NCBI GenBank assembly: GCA_947259095.1
Contig: CAMYLA010000004.1
Coordinates: forward strand, 124,001-188,000
Length of the DNA stretch: 64,000 nucleotides
Source of the DNA: an uncultured Acidimicrobiaceae bacterium
Lineage (GTDB): Bacteria; Actinomycetota; Acidimicrobiia; Acidimicrobiales; SZUA-35
Direction of reading: 5' to 3'
Shown: piece after piece, positions 17,707 through 25,846 of the stretch
How positions within the stretch are numbered: position 1 is the first letter of the stretch
Layout: each line of letters opens with the position of its first letter
Translations under genes and position numbers: made by a program
The notes under the pieces: generated by a model
The model's input: the letters and a program-made list of their open reading frames with translations, nothing else
Told to the model about the DNA's origin: nothing
Database searches by the model: none

Positions 17707-18291
17707 ATGGCGAACGAACACGGTCACCTGCCGAAAGCCGACGCCGCCTCCCTCTCGCCGGGGCTGGCCGAGCGTCGGAGGGTCTGGTTCGAGAAGGCAT
17801 ACGAGGACGACAACCTGTTCCTCACCCTGGCCCGGGAACCGGAGGTGCTGGCCATGTTCCTCGACTGGACCGCGTTCATCTACACCGACCGTTCGACCCT
17901 GGATCCGGCCATGGTCGAGCTGTGCCGGATCCGGTTGGCCAACCGCAACGAATGTGTGCATTGACGGAGCGTGCGCAGCTCATCGTTGATGAGCACCAGC
18001 CTGAACGACGAGATCGTGGCCGCTGCCCTCGGCGACCTCGACCAGCCCGGTCTCCCCGGGGTCGAGCTGCCGACGGCGACGGTGGCGGCGCTGCGCCTGG
18101 CCGACCTGTTGACCAGCGACGAGCCGGTGGTCGACGAAGGTTTCTACCGGATGCTGCGGGAGCACTTCAGCGACGGCCAGATCCTCGAGCTTGGCTCGGC
18201 CCTGGCGGTTGCCTCGGGCTGGCAGACCTTCATCGAGGCCTTCGGCATTCGCCCCGACGGGCCCTGGCTGGACGCCATGACCCCGGACTGA
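17707..18291 (+). CDS. AhpD/carboxymuconolactone decarboxylase-like protein, candidate selenoprotein (in-frame TGA at 17962-17964)
   Basis: The ATG at 17707 opens MANEHGHLPKADAASL. Residues 1-85 end with CRIRLANRNECVH, then TGA, then R-S-V-R-S-S-S-L in the same frame, continuing to TGA at 18289-18291. Read through, it is 194 residues, the normal size for this family, with the expected C-terminal helices (LRLADLLTSDEPVVDEGFYR, then HFSDGQILELG). The family active site is C-x-x-C followed by R/H-S; here it is C83-V-H-U86, so TGA sits at the second Cys. A perfect 7-bp hairpin begins 14 nt after the TGA. AhpD-like proteins use the pair for peroxidase-linked disulfide reduction. AhpD-like selenoproteins are known from bacterial surveys. 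Without recoding, two meaningless half-proteins would result. Confidence 0.85.
17978..17994 (+). promoter_or_regulatory. Candidate bacterial SECIS hairpin in the AhpD-like gene
   Basis: GCTCATC (17978-17984) pairs perfectly with GATGAGC (17988-17994) around the loop GTT. The stem starts at +14 and the loop at +21 from the last base of the TGA, the same geometry as the hairpin in the DsbA-like gene. The first loop base is G, as in known bacterial SECIS elements. Confidence 0.7.
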
Positions 18292-18327
18292 GGCTCCGTC
18301 GCGGCCCGCCCCCGGCCCGACCGACCT

Positions 18328-20109
18328 CTACCAGTACTCCTCGTAGTGGATGTTTCCGGGGTCATTGCGTCGATCGAGCTTGAATTCTCGGGCCACCAGC
18401 AGCTCCACCACCCCGGTCGTCTCGGGGAACCGTTCCACGCCGTCGACCGCCTCCGGCAGCCCGATCATGGCCGGGTTGCCGCAGAGGAAGACATGGGTTG
18501 ATGACGGGTCGAGCTCGCCGCCGGCCGCCTGGTCCAGGTCGCCGTCGACCACCAGGTCCTGGAGGTATCGTTTCGCAACGTCGGGCTCGCGGGTCGGCAC
18601 CGGCAGGTAGTGGTAGTTCGGGAAGCGACGCTCCAGCTCCCGGTGCTTGTCGAGGTAGCCGAGGTCGGCCCAGTTGCGAACGGTCACCGCGGAGATGATC
18701 GGGCCCATATGGCCCTTGTGGAACAGCTCGGTGATCATGGCGTTGTGGGGGGCCTCGCCGGTCCCGGTCGACAGGAACACCACCGCGGCCTGCGGGTCGG
18801 TCACCGAGTTGAGGGTGTAGCGCCCGGCCACCTTCGGACCGAGATAGATCGCATCACCCGGACGTTTCAGGGCGAGCCGGGGAGTCAGCTCCGGGATGTT
18901 GTCCTCTGTCGGTTCGACCAGGACGATGTAGAACTCCAACTCGTCGCTGTGGACCTGCCGGGACAGGTAGCCGTTTTCGTCGAAGATCGGGTGGGAGATG
19001 GAATAGGACCGGCGGATCAGCTTGGTCCAACGCTCATCGAGGTTGTCGTCGACCGCGTCGTCCACCCGTTTCTCCCAGAAGCCGAGACCGAGCGAGGCGT
19101 ACTGGCCCGGAAGGTGGGAGGTGTCTCCGTGGTGGGGGCGGACCCGGAGGACCCACAGATCGGAGTGGGTCGGCTCGAAGTGGGTGATGGTGGCGTTGTA
19201 GTGCTCGTGTCGCAACTCATCGATGGCACCGGAGTGCCGGGCCCGCTGTTCCAGTTTGGAGCGGGCCGGGGCAACGTCCAGGTCGGGGAAGCACGCCTCG
19301 GCCACCACGTTGCCGATCTCCCAGCCCCCGGCGGTTGGGACCGTCGGGTCCTCGTCTGGGAGGCCGAGGAAGATCACCCGGCCGGTGGCCAGGGCGGCAT
19401 CGGTCACCCCGCTTCGAACCGATTCGGGCCGGTACCGGGTGGTGGCGAACACGACGTGGTCGAATTCCAGATCCGGGGTCCGGCGGTCTGAGAAGTAGGC
19501 GATGGGGAACCCGTCGATCTCGCCGATCTGGTTCGGCACCGACCGGTACAGGACGGTGGCCCGCCGCTCCCGCTCCAGCCGCCGCAGCATGTTCTCCCCG
19601 GCCGGTGACAGCCGCCCCGGATCCATCCCGCCGGCGGCCATGACCACCCGGCCGCCACGGTGGGCGGCATTGGCCACCAGTTCCACCGCATTGTCCGAGG
19701 GGCCGATGATCATGATGTCGGTGTCGTCGACGTGCTCCGGCAGGGTGTCGACGTGGACCCGATCGCTCACGGGCATCGGGATCGGTGCCACCCAGTTCGG
19801 ATCCCGCTCCCGCTGGGCGATCATGGCGCCGGTCGTCCGGTAGATGTGATGGTTGGTGGTGACCAGCAGATCGCCGTCATGCTCGCCGGTCCCGTTCCCA
19901 GTCCCGTCGCCTGCCACGTCGATCGACACCACATGCTCGCCGTAGCCGATGTCGAGCTCGTTCTCCGGTACCAGCTCGGGAAACGCCACCATGTGAGACG
20001 GCTCGATGATCCGGACCGACTCGATCCCCGAGCGGCCGGATGAGATCGCAACCGAGAGACCGCCGGCGTTGCCGCCGACGATGACCAGGTCGTATCTGCC
20101 CTGTTCCAT
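18328..20109 (-). CDS. Fused FAD-dependent oxidoreductase / ferredoxin-NADP reductase-type protein
   Basis: The start is the ATG at 20109 (MEQGRYDLVIVGGNAGG); the open frame upstream belongs to the neighbouring gene's strand shadow. The 593-residue protein has an N-terminal Rossmann flavoprotein half (GGNAGG near residue 12; a second nucleotide-binding segment around MIIGPSDNAVELV near 160) without the C-x4-C redox pair of disulfide reductases. From about residue 320 it has an FNR module: LIRRSYSISHP binds FAD, FLSTGTGEAPHNAMI binds NADP, then VFLCGNPAMIG and a terminal GNIHYEEYW as in bacterial FPR proteins. It should move electrons from NAD(P)H, partner unknown. It converges on the AhpD-like gene with 36 nt between stops. 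Confidence 0.8.
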   Translation of the reverse strand: MEQGRYDLVIVGGNAGGLSVAISSGRSGIESVRIIEPSHMVAFPELVPENELDIGYGEHVVSIDVAGDGTGNGTGEHDGDLLVTTNHHIYRTTGAMIAQRERDPNWVAPIPMPVSDRVHVDTLPEHVDDTDIMIIGPSDNAVELVANAAHRGGRVVMAAGGMDPGRLSPAGENMLRRLERERRATVLYRSVPNQIGEIDGFPIAYFSDRRTPDLEFDHVVFATTRYRPESVRSGVTDAALATGRVIFLGLPDEDPTVPTAGGWEIGNVVAEACFPDLDVAPARSKLEQRARHSGAIDELRHEHYNATITHFEPTHSDLWVLRVRPHHGDTSHLPGQYASLGLGFWEKRVDDAVDDNLDERWTKLIRRSYSISHPIFDENGYLSRQVHSDELEFYIVLVEPTEDNIPELTPRLALKRPGDAIYLGPKVAGRYTLNSVTDPQAAVVFLSTGTGEAPHNAMITELFHKGHMGPIISAVTVRNWADLGYLDKHRELERRFPNYHYLPVPTREPDVAKRYLQDLVVDGDLDQAAGGELDPSSTHVFLCGNPAMIGLPEAVDGVERFPETTGVVELLVAREFKLDRRNDPGNIHYEEYW

Positions 20110-20111
20110 GT

Positions 20112-21317
20112 TCAACTCCGAATCCTGTGTTCTGCGGTGGCCGTCCGGTACTTCTCGGCGGCCGCGGTTTCGACCCGGTCGGCGGTGATCAAGCCGGGGT
20201 GGAGGTCGAATCCGTACTGGAAGTGGTAGCCGTCGATCGGGCTGGACTGCCACCAGCCGGCCAGGTCGAGTTCGCCGACCAGGCCCATCATCAGCTGCTG
20301 GTGGTCGGGTCTGGCCCGCCCGTCATCGGTCACGTCGCCAAGATTGCCTGCGGCAACGACGGCCCGGCCGTCCAGCTCGTCGATGGTCCGCTGGAGCGCC
20401 TCGGCCTGGGCCTCGGGCCACATCGACATCCCGGTCGGCCCCGGCGGCTGATCGGCCGGATGATGGTGCCACCGTCCGGTGCCGTCGACCATGATCGACG
20501 GTCGAAGCTCGACCACGACCCGGTCGAACGCATCCCGGAGATGGTCGACGGTGGTGATCGGCAGGTCGCCGACAACCATCCTCCCTTCGGTCAACGCACT
20601 GAGCCAGGGGTGCCACAGCAGCCGCTCCAGCCCCGCCGCCTGCGGCCGGGCCTTGACGTCATCGCTCTGGTGATAGATCTGGCGGGCGGTGTGATACGCG
20701 GCGACGGGCGCCGTGCCCTGCAACAGCCGCCACGCCTCACCGTCGGCCAACATCGCCGCCTTGACCGCCGCCGCGGCCTTGACCGGATCCCGCCCGCCAG
20801 GCGGGGCGGTGCCGAGCAGGTGTCGCCGCAACGCCCAGTGCAGCGGCTCCCGCTGCGGGATCCAGCCGCCGACGAGATCGCCGAAGGTCTCGCCTATCCA
20901 GTCGATGTGGCGGGGCCAGACCAGGCCCCTGGCCCGATCGTCGCCGAAGCCGCCCTCGTCGTCGGCGAACCAGCCGGGCAAGGTCCCGTCGACGAGGCAG
21001 GCCCAGACGGTCATACCGAACTCGGTTGCGGTCCGCAGCAGATCACGGCGGAACTCGATGGCTGGTGCGTCGTGGCGACCGGGGCTGGGCTCCAGTTCGG
21101 CCCACTCCATGGTGATCACCACGGTGTCGGCCCCCAACGATCGCAGCTGCTCCAGATCCTCCGGGTAGGAGTGGCTGAAACCGGTTGTCATGGAGCCACG
21201 GGCGGAGTCGGGAGCCCGACCTGCGGTGATCCACCGGCTCCAATCCGCAGCGGGCGAGCAACCCTCCAGCTCGGTGGCCGTCAACACCCCGCCGAACTCG
21301 GACCCGGTACTGGTCAT
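20112..21317 (-). CDS. Glycoside hydrolase family 1-like protein, catalytic motifs degenerate
   Basis: A 401-residue protein with clear GH1-barrel features: [20 protein letters not shown] and ITMEWAELEPSPGRHDAPAI match the W-x-R/E-x-x-P segment of beta-glucosidases. The usual T-x-N-E-P acid/base motif is replaced by IPQREPLHWAL, which keeps E-P; the nucleophile motif (I/V-T-E-N-G) is not visible, and the region near the end reads GWWQSSPIDGYHFQYGFD, similar to the GH1 segment after the nucleophile. It may therefore not hydrolyse glycosides. It ends 2 nt before the start of the downstream FAD/FNR gene, so the two are almost certainly one transcript. Confidence 0.7.
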   Translation of the reverse strand: MTSTGSEFGGVLTATELEGCSPAADWSRWITAGRAPDSARGSMTTGFSHSYPEDLEQLRSLGADTVVITMEWAELEPSPGRHDAPAIEFRRDLLRTATEFGMTVWACLVDGTLPGWFADDEGGFGDDRARGLVWPRHIDWIGETFGDLVGGWIPQREPLHWALRRHLLGTAPPGGRDPVKAAAAVKAAMLADGEAWRLLQGTAPVAAYHTARQIYHQSDDVKARPQAAGLERLLWHPWLSALTEGRMVVGDLPITTVDHLRDAFDRVVVELRPSIMVDGTGRWHHHPADQPPGPTGMSMWPEAQAEALQRTIDELDGRAVVAAGNLGDVTDDGRARPDHQQLMMGLVGELDLAGWWQSSPIDGYHFQYGFDLHPGLITADRVETAAAEKYRTATAEHRIRS

Positions 21318-21385
21318 GTATGCACCCTAGCGACGGCCCGGGCCGCGGTGGGCTTTCCCGGCGGGAGTGGTACTACCCTTGGGAG

Positions 21386-23431
21386 ATGGTAGGACAGCGA
21401 TATCGGTACTCGCGGTGGGACGGTTCACAGAAGGGGTTCCAATTCGACGCATTCGATGTCTTGAACGAGCTCACCGATGACCTGATGTATCACGGCGACC
21501 CGATGGCAGCGCTGCGCCGACTCATGCAGGAGGGCTTCGAGGACCGAAACGGTGAACGTATCCAGGGGCTGCGGGAGGTCCTGGAGCAGCTCCGCCAGGA
21601 GCGCCGGGAACGGCTGGAGAACCACGACCTCGGCGGTGTCTACGACGAGATCAACGACGAGCTCTCGGCCCTGATGGACCAGGAGCGCCAGTCGCTCGAC
21701 GATCGTGGCGCATTGGCCGACATGGAACTGGCCGACCCCGACGGATCCGACGAGGCTCAGCGTGCGGCGGAACTGGCAAAGGAAACCACCACCAACAAGC
21801 AGATGCAGCTCGGCATGCTGCCCGACGACCTGGCCGGCAAGGTCCGGGGCCTGCAGAACTACGAGTTCGAGTCCAATGAGGCCCAGCAGCGGTTCGACGA
21901 CCTGCTCGATCAGCTGCGACAGCAACTGATGCAACAGCAGTTCAACCAGATGGCCGGGGCGATGGAGAACATCTCGCCCGAAGACATGGCCCGCATGAAA
22001 GACATGATGGCCGAGCTGAACAACATGCTGGAACAGCGGGCCAACGGTCAAGAACCGGACTTCGAGAAGTTCATGGAGGAATACGGAGACTTCTTCCCCG
22101 ACAACCCCCAGACGCTGGATGAACTGCTGGAGAGCATGGCGCAGCAGATGGCGGCCATGCAGGCAATGCTCAACTCGATGACGCCGGAGCAGCGCCAGCA
22201 GTTGATGGATCTTTCCAATCAGCTCATGGAGGACATGGACCTGAATTTCGAGGTCAGCAGACTCGGCCAGAATCTGCAACAGATGTTCCCCGATGCCGGT
22301 TGGCAGCAGAGCTACGACTTCTCGGGGTTCGATCCGCTCGGGTTTGCCGACGCCTCCCAGATGATGCAGGACTTGGGCCAGCTCGATCAGATGGAGGACT
22401 TCCTCAGCCAGGCCACCTCGCCTCAATCGTTGGCCGAGGTGGACCTCGAGCAGGTCGAGAGGCTGCTCGGCGAGGACTCGGCGGCCAGCCTCGAACGGGT
22501 GAGCGAACTGGCGAAGATGATGGAGGAGCAGGGGCTGATCCAGAACAAGGAGGGGCGCCTCGAACTGACCCCTCGGGGCCTTCGCCGGCTCGGTCAGCAG
22601 GCCCTCGGGGACCTGTTCTCCAAGCTCTCGCCCGACAAGTTGGGCAAGCACGACATCGAACAGGCCGGTGCCGGACACGAGCGGAACTACGCCACCAAGC
22701 CCTACGAATTCGGGGATCCGTTCAACCTGAACATCGAGCGAACGATCGGCAACGCCATCAGGCGCACCGGTGGCGGCACCCCGGTCGGGCTCACGCCGGA
22801 CGACTTCGAGATCGAGCGGACCGAGCGGCAGGTCCGCTCCAGCACGGTGTTGATGCTGGACCTGTCGCTGTCGATGCCGATGCGGGACAACTTCCTCCCG
22901 GCCAAGAAGGTGGCCATGGCGCTCCACTCGCTGATCTCCACCCAGTTCCCTCGCGACTACCTGGGCATCGTGAGCTTCAGCGAAGTGGCGAAGGAGCTCA
23001 AGGCCTCCGACCTCCCCGAAGTCTCGTGGGATTTTGTCTACGGCACAAACATGCAGCACGCGTTCCGTCTCAGCCGCAGCATGCTGGCAAAGGAGAGCGG
23101 CACCAAGCAGATCATCATGATCACCGATGGCGAACCGACCGCCCATTTGCTGGCGGACGGCACACCCTTCTTCAGCTATCCGCCGGCACGGGAAACGGTG
23201 GAGCAGACCTTGGCCGAGGTGATGAAATGCACCAAGGCCGGCATCACGATCAACACCTTCATGCTCGATCCGGATTCCGGTCTCCGGGGTTTCATAGAAC
23301 GGATCACGAAGATGAATCAGGGTCGGGCATTCTTCACGACCCCCCAGACCCTCGGCGATTACGTGCTGGTGGATTTCATCGAACACAAGCGGAAGCTGCT
23401 GAGCGGGCGAGGCACCCGACGCTCGGCGTGA
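21386..23431 (+). CDS. von Willebrand factor A domain protein (CoxE/MIDAS type) with long helical N-terminus
   Basis: Start at the ATG at 21386 (MVGQRYRYSRWDGS); a GTG/ATG upstream is in frame but the added residues look non-coding. The 681-residue protein has a Gln/Met-rich helical region over about 1-430, containing long predicted coiled coils (ALRRLMQEGFEDRNGERIQG, DQLRQQLMQQQFNQMAG), then a vWA domain from about 495: STVLMLDLSLSMPMRDN is the D-x-S-x-S MIDAS motif, with the downstream Thr (FVYGTNMQHAF) and Asp (MITDGEP). Such proteins often work with a MoxR AAA ATPase, which is not in the window. Its stop overlaps the GTG start of the next gene. Confidence 0.85.
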   Translation: MVGQRYRYSRWDGSQKGFQFDAFDVLNELTDDLMYHGDPMAALRRLMQEGFEDRNGERIQGLREVLEQLRQERRERLENHDLGGVYDEINDELSALMDQERQSLDDRGALADMELADPDGSDEAQRAAELAKETTTNKQMQLGMLPDDLAGKVRGLQNYEFESNEAQQRFDDLLDQLRQQLMQQQFNQMAGAMENISPEDMARMKDMMAELNNMLEQRANGQEPDFEKFMEEYGDFFPDNPQTLDELLESMAQQMAAMQAMLNSMTPEQRQQLMDLSNQLMEDMDLNFEVSRLGQNLQQMFPDAGWQQSYDFSGFDPLGFADASQMMQDLGQLDQMEDFLSQATSPQSLAEVDLEQVERLLGEDSAASLERVSELAKMMEEQGLIQNKEGRLELTPRGLRRLGQQALGDLFSKLSPDKLGKHDIEQAGAGHERNYATKPYEFGDPFNLNIERTIGNAIRRTGGGTPVGLTPDDFEIERTERQVRSSTVLMLDLSLSMPMRDNFLPAKKVAMALHSLISTQFPRDYLGIVSFSEVAKELKASDLPEVSWDFVYGTNMQHAFRLSRSMLAKESGTKQIIMITDGEPTAHLLADGTPFFSYPPARETVEQTLAEVMKCTKAGITINTFMLDPDSGLRGFIERITKMNQGRAFFTTPQTLGDYVLVDFIEHKRKLLSGRGTRRSA

Positions 23432-24064
23432 CGACAGCCCCGCTGCAGGCCAGGACCGGGAAGGCTGATCCCCGGCGACGAGCGGCTCTCGGCGGTCCTC
23501 GACGAGCTCGGCTACACCACCGGTGCCGGCTATCAGATCTGGGCCAACCAGGCCGCCTTCAGGGTCGATCTGGCTGTCTACATCGCCGAGAACATCGAAT
23601 ACGCCAGCCCGGAGCCGCTGGTCGAAGCCGTCGAGGCGCTCCGCGCCACTGCGGCCAGTCCCGGGGAGTTCATCCTCGGCGCGGGCGACCTGTACCTCGA
23701 CGCCATGGTCGGCCAGGAGGCGTTTCTGCTGACGTTGCGGTTCTTCGGCATGTCCGATGATCGGCCGCCGGAGATCACCGAGGCCCTGAGCCACAGCTAC
23801 GAGCGGTCGTCGTGGCAGATCGAGCGGCGGTTGGGTGAGAGCCTGGCGGCCACCGGGCGAGGCATGCGCCCCGGGCTGGCCATGGCCGACCTGGTGATGG
23901 CGCTCACCGGCCTGATGGAGGGCTACGGCCTCCGGGCGAGCGTGCAACCGGAACGGGTGCTGTCCAAGCTCGATGTCGATGGCGGCCGCCACTACGGCTT
24001 CTCCGTGGCGTTCCAGGCCGTCATCGACCGGTTCACCGAGATGTCGTCGTCCGGCGACGGTTGA
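23428..24064 (+). pseudogene. TetR-like regulator, apparent single-base frameshift near the N-terminus
   Basis: A GTG at 23428 overlaps the vWA stop (GTGA). It reads MTTAPLQARTG and would then lose similarity. One base on, the +2 frame continues RLIPGDERLSAVLDELGYTT and stays open to 24064, but that frame has no ATG, GTG or TTG before 23705. Skipping one base near 23461 joins the two into a roughly 211-residue protein with a TetR-style helix-turn-helix (TGAGYQIWANQAAFRVDLA) and an all-helical C-terminal domain. So either the gene carries a real 1-bp insertion, the assembly has an error, or translation begins at a CTG (23465). The 119-residue piece from 23705 lacks the DNA-binding part. Confidence 0.6.
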
Positions 24065-24683
24065 ACGCCGATTTCACCACCCGACCGCCTGTTGTGACCA
24101 AAGTCACATTTGATTTCGGTGGTGGCTGAAAAAGGCCTGAAACCGTTGTTTCCGGGCGATCCGGGGCGCGCCGCGTCCCCGACGATGGACAACGGCCGAT
24201 CACCGTAGGTGGCAACCCCGGCTCGGGCCCTCGATCCCTGCCTGAAAACCGTGGCGGCTCCACGTGTACCACGATCCTCGGCGCTGGTCGGGGATATCCA
24301 CATGCTTTGACGGCGCTGCGGGGGCGGACGTGTGTCGGCGGTGGGACTGCTCCTACCACTTTGAGTGGTCGTTCTGATCCGATTCTGAACTTCATGGATC
24401 GACGATCGGCAGTGCCCGATGGAGCGCCCGGCGGCTGCTCGGCCAATCATCGAGATGGTTAGACCCGCTTAAACAGAGGATCTTTCGGCCAACTTTGCTT
24501 GTATTCTCGGGTTGGAACGTGCAAGATCACAGTGCTGTAATTACAACAGTCACATGATTCACAGATTGTCTTAAGCGGAAGTCGGGAGCCACTGTGAGTA
24601 TCAACGCCGTCACGCCATCAGAAGTTTTCAATGAGTCCCCACCCGCGCACGATGCGCCGGTGGCGGTAGGAGGAAGCATACGT
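24065..24683 (+). other. Long gene-free leader upstream of whiB
   Basis: No convincing coding sequence in 619 nt. Both strands contain weak open frames without family similarity. It includes the short hairpin ACCACT-TTG-AGTGGT near 24355 and the palindrome at 24536-24545. Base composition is lower in GC close to 24470-24600 than in the neighbouring genes, as expected for a promoter region. Long 5' leaders are usual for whiB-family genes. Confidence 0.55.
24536..24545. promoter_or_regulatory. Perfect 10-bp palindrome upstream of whiB
   Basis: TGTAATTACA is a perfect AT-rich palindrome in GC-rich DNA, inside a region with CTGT...ACAG ends. It lies about 140 nt before the whiB start and could be an operator. 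No regulator can be assigned. Confidence 0.4.
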
Positions 24684-24974
24684 ATGGGGCGAAAGCACCT
24701 CATGCTCGACACCAGCTGGCAGGAGTTTGCGAACTGCCTCGGCGTTGATCCGGATCTGTTCTTCCCCGAGCGGGGAGCATCCACTCGTGAAGCCAAGGAG
24801 GTCTGCCGCGGCTGCGTGGTACGGCCGGACTGCCTCGAGTTCGCCCTGGCGAACGGCGAGAAGTTCGGTATCTGGGGCGGCATGAGCGAGCGGGAGAGAC
24901 GGCGGATCAGGCGTCAGCGGGCCCTGGAGCGGCAGCAGCCCGCTCCCTTCACCGCATCGAGCGAACCAGCTTGA
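24684..24974 (+). CDS. WhiB-family iron-sulfur transcription regulator
   Basis: The ATG at 24684 is chosen because AGGAGGAAG lies 7 nt upstream; a GTG at 24594 would add 30 residues of no family similarity. The 96-residue product has the four Wbl cysteines: FANCLGVDPDLFF, then EVCRGCVVRPDCLEFAL in C-x2-C-x5-C spacing, which bind a [4Fe-4S] cluster. The G-I-W-G-G turn and the basic tail SERERRRIRRQRAL follow, as in WhiB-type regulators that contact the sigma factor. Close to WhiB1/WhiB2 forms by motif. It senses redox or NO through the cluster in characterised members; the targets here are unknown. Confidence 0.9.
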   Translation: MGRKHLMLDTSWQEFANCLGVDPDLFFPERGASTREAKEVCRGCVVRPDCLEFALANGEKFGIWGGMSERERRRIRRQRALERQQPAPFTASSEPA

Positions 24975-25080
24975 TCGCTACGTTTCGGCGGTGTGTCGAA
25001 CCGGTGGGAATGCCCATCGATGTGGTTGCCATCGGAGGTTTCTCTAGGTAGGTCGCCTTGCGACCGATAGAGTTGGAATC

Positions 25081-25248
25081 ATGGCAGGACTCAAGCCGGC
25101 AGAGCTTCTCATAATCGTGGCAGTGCTCCTGGTTCTCTTCGGTAGCACCCAGATCCCAAAGCTGGCGCGAAGCCTCGGCCAGGCCCAGAAGGAGTTCAAG
25201 TCCGGGCTGGACGAAGGTGTGGCAGAGGCCGAACCAGAAGAAACCTGA
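25081..25248 (+). CDS. tatA: Sec-independent protein translocase TatA/E
   Basis: A 55-residue protein: MAGLKPAELLIIVAVLLVLF is an N-terminal membrane helix, followed by the F-G-S hinge (FGSTQIPKLARSLGQ) and an amphipathic helix, then a short acidic tail. The F-G-x-x-x-x-P-x-L pattern is the TatA/E signature. It forms the pore component of the twin-arginine pathway in the cytoplasmic membrane. The position directly before an ECF sigma gene recalls the sigE-rseA-tatB arrangement of mycobacteria, although gene order differs. TatC is not in this window. Confidence 0.9.
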   Translation: MAGLKPAELLIIVAVLLVLFGSTQIPKLARSLGQAQKEFKSGLDEGVAEAEPEET

Positions 25249-25285
25249 TACCGAAGGAACTTAGCGTCAGTGTCCGGCGTTGAGC

Positions 25286-25846
25286 ATGGAGACTGACCTT
25301 CCGGGGCGTTCGGCTGGATCCAACGGGCCGGATAACGGCGGTGTCGGTTCGGCGTCTGTTCCCACATGGGAACAGGTGGCGCACAGTCACGATCGGTTTC
25401 TGTACAGCCTGGCCTACCGACTGAGTGGGAATCATCAGGATGCTCAGGACATAGTTCAGGAGGTTCTCTTGCGTGTTCGGAGAGGCCTAAGCACCTATCA
25501 GCCGGGCAACCTCGAGGGTTGGCTGAGCAGGATCACCACCAACACCTTCCTCGACCGGGTACGCAAGCAGAAGCGGCGGCCCACCGTTCCCCTCCCAGAC
25601 GAGCCCGATCGGGTGATCGCCGGCAGCGCCGACATCGAGACCGAGATCGCAGCTCGGGACCTGCCCGAGCACCTCCAGGCCCTGCTGATGGATCTCCCGC
25701 CGGACTACCGGGCGGCCGTGGTGCTCAAAGATGTGCTGTCGTTCTCCTACGAGGAGATCTCCGAGATGGTTGGCGTGCCGATCGGCACCGTGCGAAGTCG
25801 CATCCATCGCGGCCGGGGTCGGCTGCGGGAGGCGTTGACCTCATGA
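25286..25846 (+). CDS. ECF RNA polymerase sigma factor (SigE-like)
   Basis: A 186-residue sigma-70 family protein starting at the ATG at 25286. Region 2 reads RFLYSLAYRLSGNHQDAQDI followed by VQEVLLRVRRGLSTYQPGNL and WLSRITTNTFLDRVRKQKR; region 4 reads LPPDYRAAVVLKDVLSFSYE, EISEMVGVPIGTVRSRIHRG. Length and motifs fit group 4 sigma factors of the SigE type that control envelope stress genes. The stop overlaps the ATG of the next gene (ATGA), so the two are translationally coupled; that product is the likely anti-sigma factor or membrane partner. No autoregulatory promoter was identified. Confidence 0.9.
   Translation: METDLPGRSAGSNGPDNGGVGSASVPTWEQVAHSHDRFLYSLAYRLSGNHQDAQDIVQEVLLRVRRGLSTYQPGNLEGWLSRITTNTFLDRVRKQKRRPTVPLPDEPDRVIAGSADIETEIAARDLPEHLQALLMDLPPDYRAAVVLKDVLSFSYEEISEMVGVPIGTVRSRIHRGRGRLREALTS

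Noticed and set aside
21386-24064. Read-through of the vWA stop TGA (23429-23431), which is in frame with the downstream TetR-like sequence, as a third selenoprotein.
   Set aside because: The residues around that TGA show no redox motif or family conservation, the vWA protein looks complete, and a 1-bp frameshift explains the downstream gene better.
24594-24683. GTG start at 24594 for the first whiB gene.
   Set aside because: The ATG at 24684 has AGGAGGAAG 7 nt upstream and gives the usual family length; the extra 30 residues have no similarity.
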